Of a stretch of 64,000 bases of DNA, positions 8,380 through 19,942 are shown piece after piece. Positions within the stretch are counted from its first letter, which is position 1; each line of letters starts with the position of its first letter. Source of the stretch: Trueperaceae bacterium (GTDB lineage: Bacteria; Deinococcota; Deinococci; Deinococcales; Trueperaceae); contig JAMLIB010000008.1 of the NCBI GenBank assembly GCA_023954415.1, forward strand, positions 1-64,000. Reading direction: 5' to 3'. The position numbers and the translations under genes were made by a program. The notes beneath the pieces are model-generated. The model did no database searches. It was not told the DNA's origin and saw nothing but the letters and a program-made list of their open reading frames with translations.

Positions 8380-9516
8380 TCACGGTTGCACAGGCTGCGC
8401 CTCGCCGGCCATGGCGCTACTCAGCCGCATGAGGCGCAAGTAATCGGCCACGTCCCGGTAGTCGCCGACCTTGAGGCCGTCGACGAAGACGGTAGGGGTG
8501 CCCGTCAGGCGCAGGTCCTGGGCGGCCACGCGGTAGGACTCCTCCACCAGCGCGCCGTAGCGACCGCTGCGCACGCACTCCGCCAGCCCGTCGGCAGAGA
8601 GCCCGGCGTCCTCGGCGATGGTGACGAACAGGGGCAGCGGATCCGGTCGGCCCGCCCATTCGTCCTGGCGCGTGAAGAGCGCGCTCTGGAAGGTCCAGAA
8701 CGCGTCCTCGCCGGCGGCGAAGTCGACGAGCTCGGCCGTGGTCGCCGCCAGGCACTCGCTCGCCTCCGCCGCGACGGTGGCGTTCGGATGGATGCTCTTG
8801 AGCGGGAAGTGGTAGAGCTCGAGGCGCACGTCGCCGCGCGGGAGGAGCTCGCTCCTCACCACGGGCATCCCCAGCGCCTCGAACTGCGCGCAGTACGGGC
8901 ACTGCAGGTCGGTGAACAGGCGCACGACGTGCGGGGCGCCCAGGGGCCCGAGGACGTGCGCCGGCGGGCCGAAGCGGTCCGCGTCCACGTGCTGCGGCGC
9001 GAAGCGCACGCTGACCTCGGGGGTGGGGCCGGCAACGACGTCGACGAACATGAGGTACTCCATGACCTCGACGGCCACCTCGCCGACCCCGGTCAGCTCG
9101 GAGGCGCGCGTGCGGAAGAAGTCGGCGACCGGCGCGGCGATGCCGTCGCCGTAGCCGCTCGCGACTCCGACCAGCGCTCCGAGGAAGCGCACGTTCGCAT
9201 CGCTCAGCGCCCCGGCCCCGTTGACCTCGACGGCCACCCCTTCGGAGGCGAGCACGCCGAACGCGAAGCCGCTGGAAGTGACGAAGCCCGTCCCGTCATC
9301 GGTCGGCGTGGGCTGGTAGTCGGAGAGCGCCGCCAGGATCGTCGCGGGAGGTTCGCCGATCTGGGCCCGCGCCACCCCCGGCAGCAAGGCAGTCAGGAGG
9401 GCCAGCGGGAGCGCGGCCGACCGCAGCGTCGCCAGGAGCGGCCGCGCGCCGCGGGTGCGAGCGAAGGCGCGCGCGGTGGGCGCGCTCACCGCGGTGCGCA
9501 GCTGACGCGCATTCAT
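8380..9516 (-). CDS. Secreted DsbA-like thioredoxin-fold protein
   Basis: A 378-residue exported protein. The basic N-terminus and hydrophobic stretch ALPLALLTALLPGVARAQ form a signal peptide with a probable AxA cleavage. An N-terminal ~130-residue domain of unknown role is followed by a DsbA-type fold with the redox pair CPYC at about 206-209, the helical insert with further Cys, and the cis-Pro segment TGTPTVFVDG. It probably acts as an oxidoreductase in the periplasm or outer envelope layer. Its ATG overlaps the stop of the carboxypeptidase gene (ATGA), implying coupling. The N-terminal domain before the thioredoxin fold is unusual for plain DsbA. Confidence 0.85.
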   Translation of the reverse strand: MNARQLRTAVSAPTARAFARTRGARPLLATLRSAALPLALLTALLPGVARAQIGEPPATILAALSDYQPTPTDDGTGFVTSSGFAFGVLASEGVAVEVNGAGALSDANVRFLGALVGVASGYGDGIAAPVADFFRTRASELTGVGEVAVEVMEYLMFVDVVAGPTPEVSVRFAPQHVDADRFGPPAHVLGPLGAPHVVRLFTDLQCPYCAQFEALGMPVVRSELLPRGDVRLELYHFPLKSIHPNATVAAEASECLAATTAELVDFAAGEDAFWTFQSALFTRQDEWAGRPDPLPLFVTIAEDAGLSADGLAECVRSGRYGALVEESYRVAAQDLRLTGTPTVFVDGLKVGDYRDVADYLRLMRLSSAMAGEAQPVQP

Positions 9517-11024
9517 GCGAGCCCGTAAAGGGCGCCGTACTTGCCCTTGAGGTAGTCGACGTAGTGGCGGGAGTCGAGCTCAGAGCCGGTGGCTCGCCTG
9601 ATCAGTTCGGCGGGCAGGTAGCGCGACCCGTGTCGGTGCACGTTCGAGCGCAGCCAGCCGAGGAGGGTCGCGAAGTCGCCCGAGCGCACGTCGGCGTCCA
9701 GCTCGGGCAGGGCGCCCCTGGCCGCCGCGAAGAGCTGCGCGCTCACCAGGTTGCCGAGGGCGTAGGTCGGGAAGTAGCCGACGAGCCCTACGGCCCAATG
9801 GATGTCCTGCAGGCACCCGAGCGCGTCGGAAGGCGGCGTGATGCCGAGGTAGGAGCGGTACAGGTCGTTCCACGCCGCCGGCAGGTCCTTGACGGCGAGG
9901 TCGCCGTTCAGCAACGCCAGTTCGAGCTCGAAGCGCACGAGGATGTGCAGGTTGTAGCTCACCTCGTCCGCCTCGACGCGGATGAGGCTGCTCTCGACGC
10001 GGTTGACGGCGGCGTAGAGGCTCTCCACGTCCTCGCCGCCGAGGGCCTCGGGGAAAGCCGCCCGCAGGGCGGGGAACGCGCCTTCCCAGTACGGGAGCGA
10101 GCGCCCGATCAGGTTCTCCCAGAGCCGCGACTGCGACTCGTGGATGCCGAGGCTGGCACCGTGAGCGAGGGGGGTGCGGTGGAACTCGGGCGCGAACCCT
10201 TGCTCGTACATGGCGTGGCCCGCCTCGTGCATCGTGCCGAAGAGGGCGGGGTTGAGGAACCGCTCGTCGTAACGCGTGGTGATCCTCACGTCGTCGGCAC
10301 CGATGCCGATCGCGAAGGGGTGGGCCGTGACGTCGAGCCGGCCGCGCCGGAAGTCGTAACCGAACGAGGCCGCGGTGGCCTCGCAGACCCGGCGTTGCGC
10401 GTCGACCGGGTAGGCCCTACGCAACATCTCGTCGGAGAGCTGCACGCCGCTCCCGGCGATGGCCGCGAGCAAGGCTACCTGCTCCTCCTTCAGCGGTTCG
10501 AAGACCGCTGCGAGAGAGGCGGCCGTGGCCCCGGGCTCGTACTCGTCGAGGAGCGCGTCGTAACGTTGCCCGCCGCCACCGACGGCGTCGGCCTCCTCAC
10601 GCTTGAGCTCCAGCACGGCCGCCAGCTCGGGCGCGAACAGGTCGAAGCGGTCCTCGCTGCGGGCCTTGGCCCAAGCGACGCGGGCGCTCGCCGTGCGGCG
10701 CGCCAACTCCTCGACGAGCCGCCGCGGCATCCGCCCCGCCCTGCTCGCGGTGCGGCGCGCGACGCGCACCATGGCGTGATCGCTGCCTGCGGGGTCTAGG
10801 CCGCTCGCCTCGAGCTCGTCGAGAAGACCCGTGTAGGCGGGGTCCGTCAGCCGCCCGTGCCGCAGGGCGTGGAGCGTGGCCTCCTGCTCGCCGCGGCCGG
10901 CCGCGGCGCCGGGCGGCATGTAGGTGTCCTGGTCCCAGGACAGTAGGTCGGCCGCGGCGGCCAGGTCGCTCAGGATGGCGGCCTCCGCGCGGAAGGCGCG
11001 TAGAGCTTCGGAGACGTCTCGCAT
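9513..11024 (-). CDS. M32 metallocarboxypeptidase (carboxypeptidase Taq family)
   Basis: A 503-residue cytosolic zinc carboxypeptidase, close to the ~500 residues usual for the M32 family founded on the Thermus aquaticus enzyme. The zinc motif HEAGH (in MHEAGHAMYEQGF) lies near residue 264. Other family blocks are the N-terminal LLSWDQDTYMPPGA, GIHESQSRLWENLIG with the distal Glu ligand, and RVEADEVSYNLHI. ATG at 11024 is set by the LSWDQ alignment and by TATTGT 5 bases upstream. Its last base overlaps the DsbA-like gene, forming a two-gene unit. It is divergent from the dynamin-like gene across a 63-base gap. Confidence 0.94.
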   Translation of the reverse strand: MRDVSEALRAFRAEAAILSDLAAAADLLSWDQDTYMPPGAAAGRGEQEATLHALRHGRLTDPAYTGLLDELEASGLDPAGSDHAMVRVARRTASRAGRMPRRLVEELARRTASARVAWAKARSEDRFDLFAPELAAVLELKREEADAVGGGGQRYDALLDEYEPGATAASLAAVFEPLKEEQVALLAAIAGSGVQLSDEMLRRAYPVDAQRRVCEATAASFGYDFRRGRLDVTAHPFAIGIGADDVRITTRYDERFLNPALFGTMHEAGHAMYEQGFAPEFHRTPLAHGASLGIHESQSRLWENLIGRSLPYWEGAFPALRAAFPEALGGEDVESLYAAVNRVESSLIRVEADEVSYNLHILVRFELELALLNGDLAVKDLPAAWNDLYRSYLGITPPSDALGCLQDIHWAVGLVGYFPTYALGNLVSAQLFAAARGALPELDADVRSGDFATLLGWLRSNVHRHGSRYLPAELIRRATGSELDSRHYVDYLKGKYGALYGLA

Positions 11025-11087
11025 GCCAGACAATATCAGCGCCCGGGGGGACGGGAACGCCGATGCCAGCGTGGTATCTTCGCCTCG
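11025..11087. promoter_or_regulatory. Compact divergent promoter region with two leaderless -10 boxes
   Basis: On the minus strand TATTGT (11035-11030) sits 5 bases before the carboxypeptidase ATG. On the plus strand TATCTT (11075-11080) sits 7 bases before the dynamin-like ATG at 11088. Both genes would be transcribed from their start codons, leaving about 39 bases between the two boxes. Confidence 0.5.
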
Positions 11088-12815
11088 ATGCTCGAGTTGC
11101 CCACCAGGACGCGTGACCTGATAACCAAGGAGCGGGGCGCCATCACGGACCTCCTCGTCCTGCTCGCCAAGCTCGAGGCCGAGCCCGGTCACGTCGCCGA
11201 CGTCCGCACGGCCGCCGACGACCTCGACGGCATCTTCCTGCTCGTGGTGGCGGGCGAGTTCAACGCCGGCAAGTCGAGCTTGGTGAACGCGCTCCTCGGC
11301 GAGCGCGTCATGCCGGAAGGCGTGACGCCCACGACCGACCGCGTCACGGTGATAACGCACGGCGAGGAGATCGGCGAGGCGGTCGACGGCCGCGACGTCG
11401 TCCGGCGCACCTATCCGAGCGACCTCCTCGACACGGTCGCCTTCGTCGACACCCCGGGCACGAACGCCATCGTGGCCTCCCACCAGGCGTTGACGGAGCG
11501 GTTCGTGCCCCGCGCCGACCTCGTGCTCTTCGTCACGAGCGCCGACCGGCCCTTCACGCAGAGCGAACGGGAGTTCCTCGAGCTCATCGCGTCCTGGGGC
11601 AAGAAGGTCGTGATGGTCGTCAACAAGGTGGACATCCTCGCCTCGGACGCCGAGAGAGAGACCGTCCTCGAGTACGTGGCGCGCCATGCGCGCGACACGC
11701 TCGGCTCCACCCCCGAGGTGTTCGGGGTCAGCGCCCGCCAGGCGTTCCAGGCGCGGCAGTCGGGCGACCAGTCCGGGCTGGAAGCGAGCGGCCTGCCGGC
11801 GCTGGAGACGGCCATCCGGGCGCGCCTCGGTGCCGACCGGCTCAAGCTGAAGCTGCTCACGCCCCTCGGCGTTGCCAAGCGGACCTCCGAGCATTACAAG
11901 GGCGTGCTCGACAACCGCCTGGGGCTCCTGACCGACGACAGCACCACCCTCGAGGTGATCGACAGGCAACGCAAGCGCTTCGAGTCCGAGATGCGGCGCG
12001 ACCTCGGCCTGCACGTCGGGGCGGTGGCCCGCGTGCTCGAGGACGTGGCCAGGCGCGGCGAGGAGTTCTTCGACGACACCATCAGGTGGCGCCGCTTCGC
12101 CAAGCTCATGAACACCGAGCGCGTCAAGGATGAGTTCCAAGCCAAGGTCATCAAGGACGCCGAGGCCGAGATCGACGGCCGCCTCGGCGAGCTCGTCGAC
12201 TGGTTCATCCAGCGCAACCTCCAGTTCTGGGAGGACGTGATGCGTTTCCTCAACGAGAAGCGCGCGGCCGAGCAGGAGCGCGTGATCGGCGAGGTCGGCG
12301 GACGCTTCCAGTACGACCGCCAGGCGCTGCTCAGGGGCCTGCGCGAGCGCGCCGAGGGCGCCCTGGAGGAGTACGACGCGCCGGCCGAGGCCAAGGCGAT
12401 AGCCGATCGGCTACAGGCCTCCGTCGTCCGTACGGGGCTCTTCGAGGTAGGCGGCATCGGGTTGAGCGCAGCGATGCTCGCCCTCCTGACGGGCGCGGCC
12501 TTCGACATCACGGGCATCGCCATCGGCCTCACCGCCATCGGCCTCGGGCTGCTCGTGTTCCCGCGCCAGCGCGCCCGCTCCAAGCGCGAGCTCCGCGGCA
12601 AGCTGGACGAGCTCAGGACCGCCCTCGAGGAGGGTATCGGCAAGCAGTTCGCGCTCGAGCTCGAGCGCTCGCAGGAGAAGCTGTCCGGCGCCATCAGCCC
12701 GTACACGCGCTTCGTCGGCGCCGAGCTGGAGCGGCTGCACGAGCTGCAGGCCGAGCTCGGCGACCTGACGGGGCGGTTGGCGACGTTGAAGCACGAGGTG
12801 GAGACGACCGCCTGA
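11088..12815 (+). CDS. Bacterial dynamin-like GTPase
   Basis: A 575-residue large GTPase probably acting on membranes. G1 is GEFNAGKSSLVNALLG (residues ~55-70), G2 lies in VTPTTDRVT, G3 is DTPGTNA and G4 is NKVD. After the GTPase domain comes a long predicted helical stalk (300-440) with many Lys/Glu/Arg. A hydrophobic paddle-like pair of segments at about 444-486 (GLSAAMLALLTG, GIAIGLTAIGLGLLVF) is followed by a C-terminal helix. This layout fits bacterial dynamin-like proteins, which remodel or protect membranes. The stand-alone gene has a TATCTT box 7 bases before its ATG. The specific cellular role cannot be stated. Confidence 0.85.
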   Translation: MLELPTRTRDLITKERGAITDLLVLLAKLEAEPGHVADVRTAADDLDGIFLLVVAGEFNAGKSSLVNALLGERVMPEGVTPTTDRVTVITHGEEIGEAVDGRDVVRRTYPSDLLDTVAFVDTPGTNAIVASHQALTERFVPRADLVLFVTSADRPFTQSEREFLELIASWGKKVVMVVNKVDILASDAERETVLEYVARHARDTLGSTPEVFGVSARQAFQARQSGDQSGLEASGLPALETAIRARLGADRLKLKLLTPLGVAKRTSEHYKGVLDNRLGLLTDDSTTLEVIDRQRKRFESEMRRDLGLHVGAVARVLEDVARRGEEFFDDTIRWRRFAKLMNTERVKDEFQAKVIKDAEAEIDGRLGELVDWFIQRNLQFWEDVMRFLNEKRAAEQERVIGEVGGRFQYDRQALLRGLRERAEGALEEYDAPAEAKAIADRLQASVVRTGLFEVGGIGLSAAMLALLTGAAFDITGIAIGLTAIGLGLLVFPRQRARSKRELRGKLDELRTALEEGIGKQFALELERSQEKLSGAISPYTRFVGAELERLHELQAELGDLTGRLATLKHEVETTA

Positions 12816-12862
12816 GCCTCGGGCGAGCGCCGACGGTGCGGCCGGGCGCCTCCGGCTAGGGT

Positions 12863-12875
12863 TACACTCCTCGCC
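12863..12875 (+). promoter_or_regulatory. Leaderless -10 box of pheA
   Basis: TACACT at 12863-12868 is followed by 7 bases and ATG at 12876, with no ribosome-binding site. Confidence 0.55.
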
Positions 12876-13739
12876 ATGAGCGCAAAAGGATCCGTTCGCA
12901 TCGCTTACCAAGGAGTCCCGGGAGCTTTCAGCGAGGAAGCCTCCCTAGGGTTCGCCCCGGGCGGCACGGCCGTCGGGTTCCCCTCCTTCGAGGAAGCGTT
13001 CGCGGCGGCCGCGGACGGCACGTGCGACTACGCGTGCCTGCCCGTCGAGAACAGCCTCGCGGGCTCCATCAACCAGACCTACGACCTCCTCACCGACTCG
13101 GCCCTGAACGTCGTCGGTGAGAGGATCGTGCGTGTGCACCACAACCTGCTCGCCAAGCCGGGCGTGAAACTCTCCGACATCAAGCGCGTCTACAGCCATC
13201 CGCAGGCGCTGGCACAGTGCGCCGGCTTCATCCGGCGCCACAAGTTCGAGGCCGTCACCGACTTCGACACGGCCGGGGCCGCGATGCTCCTGGCGCAGAA
13301 CGGTGGGGAGGGCAAGGCGGCGATCGCCAGCGTGCGTGCCGCGCAGGAGTACGGTCTGGACGTGCTGGCGGAGAAGATCGAGGACCTCCCATTCAACTTC
13401 ACGCGCTTCTTCGTGCTCGCCTACGGCGAGGGCAGGGGGCCCAAGTCGGACGGGGGCGGGGCCGTGCGCTTCAAGTCGAGCATGGTGCTGGCCACGCGCC
13501 ACCGTCCGGGCGACCTCGTCACGTGCCTCGAGGTGTTCCCGAAGCACGACATCAACATGACCAAGCTGGAGTCGCGGCCCAGGCGCGACAAGCCGTGGAG
13601 CTACCTCTTCTACATCGACATCGACGGTCACATCGAGGAGCCGCACGTGGCCGCCGCGATGACCGATCTCATGCGCAGGGCGGCGTTCGTGAAGTTCCTG
13701 GGCAGCTACCCTGCCGCCGAGCCGATCGAGGTCAGCTGA
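12876..13739 (+). CDS. pheA: Prephenate dehydratase
   Basis: Converts prephenate to phenylpyruvate, the committed step to phenylalanine (cytosol). The 287-residue monofunctional enzyme starts with the family motif AYQGVPGAFSEEA and has the substrate-binding ENSLAGSI and the catalytic TRF in NFNFTRFFVL form (NFTRFF near residue 175). The C-terminal ACT regulatory domain (about 190-280) carries the ESRP motif (LESRPRRDKPW) that binds phenylalanine for feedback inhibition. No chorismate mutase domain is fused. It is followed after 2 bases by a small S4-domain gene. Confidence 0.95.
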   Translation: MSAKGSVRIAYQGVPGAFSEEASLGFAPGGTAVGFPSFEEAFAAAADGTCDYACLPVENSLAGSINQTYDLLTDSALNVVGERIVRVHHNLLAKPGVKLSDIKRVYSHPQALAQCAGFIRRHKFEAVTDFDTAGAAMLLAQNGGEGKAAIASVRAAQEYGLDVLAEKIEDLPFNFTRFFVLAYGEGRGPKSDGGGAVRFKSSMVLATRHRPGDLVTCLEVFPKHDINMTKLESRPRRDKPWSYLFYIDIDGHIEEPHVAAAMTDLMRRAAFVKFLGSYPAAEPIEVS

Positions 13740-13741
13740 CC

Positions 13742-13963
13742 GTGGACGAGGCCCCCGCCATGCGCCTCGACGACGTGCTCAAGTTCTTCGGGGTGGCCGG
13801 CACGGGCGGCCACGCCAAGCAGCTGATCCAGTCGGGCGCCGTGCGCGTCAACGGCGTGACGGAGACGCGGCGTAAGCACCTCATCCAGGCGGGCGACAGC
13901 ATCGCCGTCGGGGACGAAGCGTTCGTGGTCGAGTTCGAGAGGGCGCCGGAGCCCGGGGCCTGA
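13742..13963 (+). CDS. Small S4-domain RNA-binding protein
   Basis: A 73-residue protein made almost entirely of an S4 fold: MRLDDVLKFFGVAGTGGHAK, then QLIQSGAVRVNGVTE and KHLIQAGDSIAVGDE. It resembles the YaaA/RqcP-like family of short S4 proteins that bind structured RNA or ribosomes. GTG at 13742 begins 2 bases after the pheA stop, with GAGG upstream; ATG at 13760 is an alternative giving 67 residues. Coupling to pheA is by position only. The specific RNA target is unknown. Confidence 0.75.
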   Translation: MDEAPAMRLDDVLKFFGVAGTGGHAKQLIQSGAVRVNGVTETRRKHLIQAGDSIAVGDEAFVVEFERAPEPGA

Positions 13964-14021
13964 CCGGCGCCGCTCCGAGGAACGGCCCCGGCGGCGTGCC
14001 GGCCCACCGCGAGCCGAGCCC

Positions 14022-14918
14022 CTAGCCGCCGAGTGCGCTGCCCTCCCATGGGGGCTCGGCTCCCAGGGTCTCGACGGCCACGTCAGTCAGCCCGGTAACG
14101 GGGACCGCCTCGCCCGGGTACCAGAGCGTCCGCGAGCGGTAGGCGCCACCCCACGGCGAGCGGTACGCCTCCGTCCAGCCGCGCCGCACGTCCACCGACC
14201 ACACCTCACGCACCCCTGCTGCGGCGTAGGCGGCGAGCCGCGCCTCCGTCGACCAGGCGGTCTGCGTGCCACGCTGCGCCGGCGATCGCCCCGACGACCG
14301 CGACTCGGCGCTCTGCCGGACCCCGGCGTCGGCGGTGGCCAGCTCGACCGCCAGCACGACGGCCTCGGCCTCCACTCCACCCCCGGCCCGTATCAGGTCG
14401 CTCGGCGGCGGGCCGGGACCCCACCTGCGGGGGCGGGCCAACAGCGCCAGGTCGGGGCGGAGCACCGACTCGGGCCCCAGCCGGACCAGGGCGAGCGTGA
14501 TCACCTCGACCGGTGCCGCGTACGCCGTCCCGATCGCCGCCCCAGCGGCGGTCCCGGCCACGCCACTGGGCGCCGCGCTGACCAGCGCGACCTCGCCCGG
14601 TGCCGCGCCGCGCGCAGCGGCGCGCAGCGCGCCTTCCAAGCTCCCCCGCACCGACGCGAGGAGGGAGGCCTCGGCGGCGCGGCGCACGGTCTTCGCGGCC
14701 ACGCGCCCGTCCAGCAGCTCCGCCCGGGCGGCGTCGGCCACCCCGCCTTCCCTCAGCGAGGCGAGGAACCCGGCAGCGGCCAGCCTCGGTTGCGGCAGCG
14801 ACCGGCTCCATAGGCCCCTGCCGGCCCTGCCGAGCCGAGCACCCCCGTCGCCCTCGTCTCGTCCTCGCGTCATGCCGTCAAGCGTCGCAGCGGACGCAAC
14901 TTCATGCAGCGTGGACAT
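14022..14918 (-). CDS. Uma2-family (DUF820) protein
   Basis: A 298-residue protein with the PD-(D/E)XK-like Uma2 core in its second half: RPDLALLARP, AVVLAVELATADAG, a long disordered Ser/Gly insert, then ARLAAYAAAGVREVWSVDV and WTEAYRSPWGG. Family members are proposed nucleases that are common in cyanobacteria and Deinococcota, but their biological role is not established. The N-terminal half is Ala/Arg-rich. The expected catalytic Asp (RPDLALL) and Glu (VELATAD) are present, although the insert interrupts the spacing after them. The start is uncertain: ATG at 14918 or 14873, neither with a clear ribosome-binding site or -10 box. Confidence 0.65.
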   Translation of the reverse strand: MSTLHEVASAATLDGMTRGRDEGDGGARLGRAGRGLWSRSLPQPRLAAAGFLASLREGGVADAARAELLDGRVAAKTVRRAAEASLLASVRGSLEGALRAAARGAAPGEVALVSAAPSGVAGTAAGAAIGTAYAAPVEVITLALVRLGPESVLRPDLALLARPRRWGPGPPPSDLIRAGGGVEAEAVVLAVELATADAGVRQSAESRSSGRSPAQRGTQTAWSTEARLAAYAAAGVREVWSVDVRRGWTEAYRSPWGGAYRSRTLWYPGEAVPVTGLTDVAVETLGAEPPWEGSALGG

Positions 14919-14985
14919 GGGTGGGCGCCGACCGGCGCTAGGCGCGTGCAGGAGCGGGGTATGCGCCGCGCCGCCGGCTGGGTGG

Positions 14986-15022
14986 TACACTCCTCCTTTG
15001 GTGATTGCGAGGCCCCTAATAC

Positions 15023-15030
<8 letters not shown>
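14986..15030 (+). promoter_or_regulatory. carB promoter with a possible leaderless mini-ORF
   Basis: TACACT at 14986-14991 is the -10 box. Nine bases later a GTG at 15001 opens a 9-codon frame (MIARPLIHA) whose TAG at 15028-15030 overlaps the carB start region (ATG 15023). GAGG at 15009-15012 is the only ribosome-binding candidate for carB. The mini-ORF may simply be chance. Confidence 0.35.
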
Positions 15031-18103
<3,073 letters not shown>

Positions 18104-18106
<3 letters not shown>

Positions 18107-18133
18107 GCGAGAGGCCCCGAAGGGGGCGGCTCA
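18104..18133. terminator. Bidirectional terminator hairpin overlapping both stop codons
   Basis: TGAGC (18104-18108) pairs with GCTCA (18129-18133), and inside it GCCCC (18114-18118) pairs with GGGGC (18123-18127). The carB stop and the stop of the converging gene both lie in the outer stem. Confidence 0.5.
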
Positions 18134-19765
18134 GGCCTGCAGGCCCCTGCCCTCGCCCAGGTCCGCGCCGGTCAGCTCGTCGGCTTCCGGCGCGACCCCC
18201 GCCTCGTCCTCGTCGTCCAGGCCGATGACGCGCTCGCGCCCCCGGACGGGCAGGCGCTCGCGCAACGAATCGGCGTAGGACGACAGGCTGCTGAGAGCGT
18301 TGCCAACGGGCAGGCGCAGGAGGAACTCGCCCTGCTCCACGCGCGCAACCAGCTGGAACGGGGCCTCGGAGAGGCGCTCGAGGATGCGCAGCACGGCCTC
18401 CCTGCCGATACCGACGTCGGTGGCCAGCTCCTCGAGCAGGAAGACGCTCGGGGCCTTGAGCTGCGCGAGGCGCGTGAGGACCTGGGACGTGGCGCCGCGC
18501 TCGGCGACGCGCTCGGTGACGCCGCGCTCGAACCGCTGCAAGCCGGACTCGAAGAGCCCGTCGCGCTCGAAGTGGGACTCGAGGTCGATCGGCGTGAGCG
18601 GAACGGTGCCGTGCAACACCCGCAGGCGTTCGAGGGCGGCCCAGCTCCAGAGCGTGGCGCGCGCCAGCTCGGCGGGGCTGGTAAGGCGCACGAGGTCGCG
18701 ATGGTCGCCGATGACGGCGAGGTAGCGGGCGCCGAGCGACCGGCGCCGCGAGAGGAGCGCGGCCCAGTCGAGGCGCTCGCCGTCGGGTAGCAGCATGGCG
18801 TGCACCTGGTAGTTGCGGCGCCCCATGTCGGTCGCGATCGTGAGTTGGCCGCCGCCCAGGGGCGTCAGCTTGAAGCCGAGCGGCTCGAGCACGCCACGCA
18901 GGCGCCTCGACAGGTCGAGGGCCGTGAGGTCCGTGTCGTCGACCTCGCGCGGCCCGACCGGCTCCGCGGGGCCTTCAGGGACCCGCCGCTCGTGAACGTG
19001 GCGCACGCGGGTGTCGGGGCGCGCCTGAGGAGGGCCGCCTGCCGCCGCACGGGCGTCGCCGCCCCAGAGACCCGGCTGCGCGGCGTCGGCCGCCTCGGGC
19101 ACGAAGCCGGCCGGGGCCTCCGCGAACCGCGGGGTCGGCTGCTGGTGACCGGCGCCGGTCGCGTGAGCCAGAGGCGCGGACGGCGCGGCCTCGACGAGTT
19201 CGGCGACGTCCTCGCTCACCGCCGCACCCATGCGGGGGACTTCCTGCAGAGGGGCCTCCGCCGGGTCAGGCTGTTGCTCCTCCTCCGCGAGCTCGACCGT
19301 GGCGCTCTGCCAACGGCCGTTGCGGAGCTCGAAGCGCGGGTCCGCCGCGAGGTACGGGGTGAGGTCGAACCCTTCCGGAAGGCTCGGGTAGAGGGCGTGC
19401 AGCTCGGCTTCCGTGGCCGCAACGCCCGCCTCGGCCACCTCGTCGAGGACGGCGGTGAGGGCGGTGGTGGCGTCCTGGGCGGCCCGCCTGGTCCTGTTGA
19501 CGGCCTCGAAGCTGAAGCGGCCCTCGCCGACGGGTGTCACGTGCAGCTCGTCGTTCACGTCGAGGCCGTGCTCGCGGTAGAGGGGCCCGAGCCCGGCGAG
19601 CTGCCGCCGCGACACGAGCTCGAGGGGGTACTCCTTGCCGGTCTCCTCGTCCACCGCGACGATGGGGCCGCTCCCGGGGAAGAGCTCCAGCATGGCGAGC
19701 GGCAGGGTCATGGTGCCACCGCGGAGGCAGACGCGGGTGAGCGGGTAGCGATATGCCTGTGCCAT
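18131..19765 (-). CDS. Unknown protein with predicted C-terminal winged-helix segments
   Basis: A 544-residue soluble protein that I do not recognise. Residues ~1-190 look ordered: a β-rich start (YRYPLTRVCLRGGTMTLPLA), then LPEGFDLTPYLAADPRFELR resembling a winged-helix wing. An Ala/Pro/Glu-rich linker follows (about 190-300). The C-terminal 240 residues start LDLSRRLRGVLEPLGFKLTP and include a compact α/β segment (YLAVIGDHRDLVRLTSPAEL) and a winged-helix-like stretch (LLEELATDVGIGREAVLRIL). ATG at 19765 has AGGAGA 6 bases upstream. It follows RNase R on the same strand, 177 bases away. A nucleic-acid-binding role is possible but not shown. Confidence 0.7.
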   Translation of the reverse strand: MAQAYRYPLTRVCLRGGTMTLPLAMLELFPGSGPIVAVDEETGKEYPLELVSRRQLAGLGPLYREHGLDVNDELHVTPVGEGRFSFEAVNRTRRAAQDATTALTAVLDEVAEAGVAATEAELHALYPSLPEGFDLTPYLAADPRFELRNGRWQSATVELAEEEQQPDPAEAPLQEVPRMGAAVSEDVAELVEAAPSAPLAHATGAGHQQPTPRFAEAPAGFVPEAADAAQPGLWGGDARAAAGGPPQARPDTRVRHVHERRVPEGPAEPVGPREVDDTDLTALDLSRRLRGVLEPLGFKLTPLGGGQLTIATDMGRRNYQVHAMLLPDGERLDWAALLSRRRSLGARYLAVIGDHRDLVRLTSPAELARATLWSWAALERLRVLHGTVPLTPIDLESHFERDGLFESGLQRFERGVTERVAERGATSQVLTRLAQLKAPSVFLLEELATDVGIGREAVLRILERLSEAPFQLVARVEQGEFLLRLPVGNALSSLSSYADSLRERLPVRGRERVIGLDDEDEAGVAPEADELTGADLGEGRGLQA

Positions 19766-19942
19766 GTCGTGTCTCCTAAGCCGTTCGGCTCGAGCGGGCT
19801 CCGAGTGGAACCGACGCCGGGCGGCCGCCCTCTCGGACCCGCAGGTCCCGCGCGCCACCCGGTCAGTTGGCGAAGTCTACCAGACGGCGTGAAGGAGCTC
19901 ACTCCACGCGTCCACCCGGCCGTTCCGGACGGGGTCCGCGGG

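Noticed and set aside
13742-14918. S4 gene and Uma2 gene as a toxin-antitoxin or restriction pair
   Set aside because: They converge instead of forming an operon, the S4 protein follows pheA, and Uma2 lacks any methylase or specificity partner.
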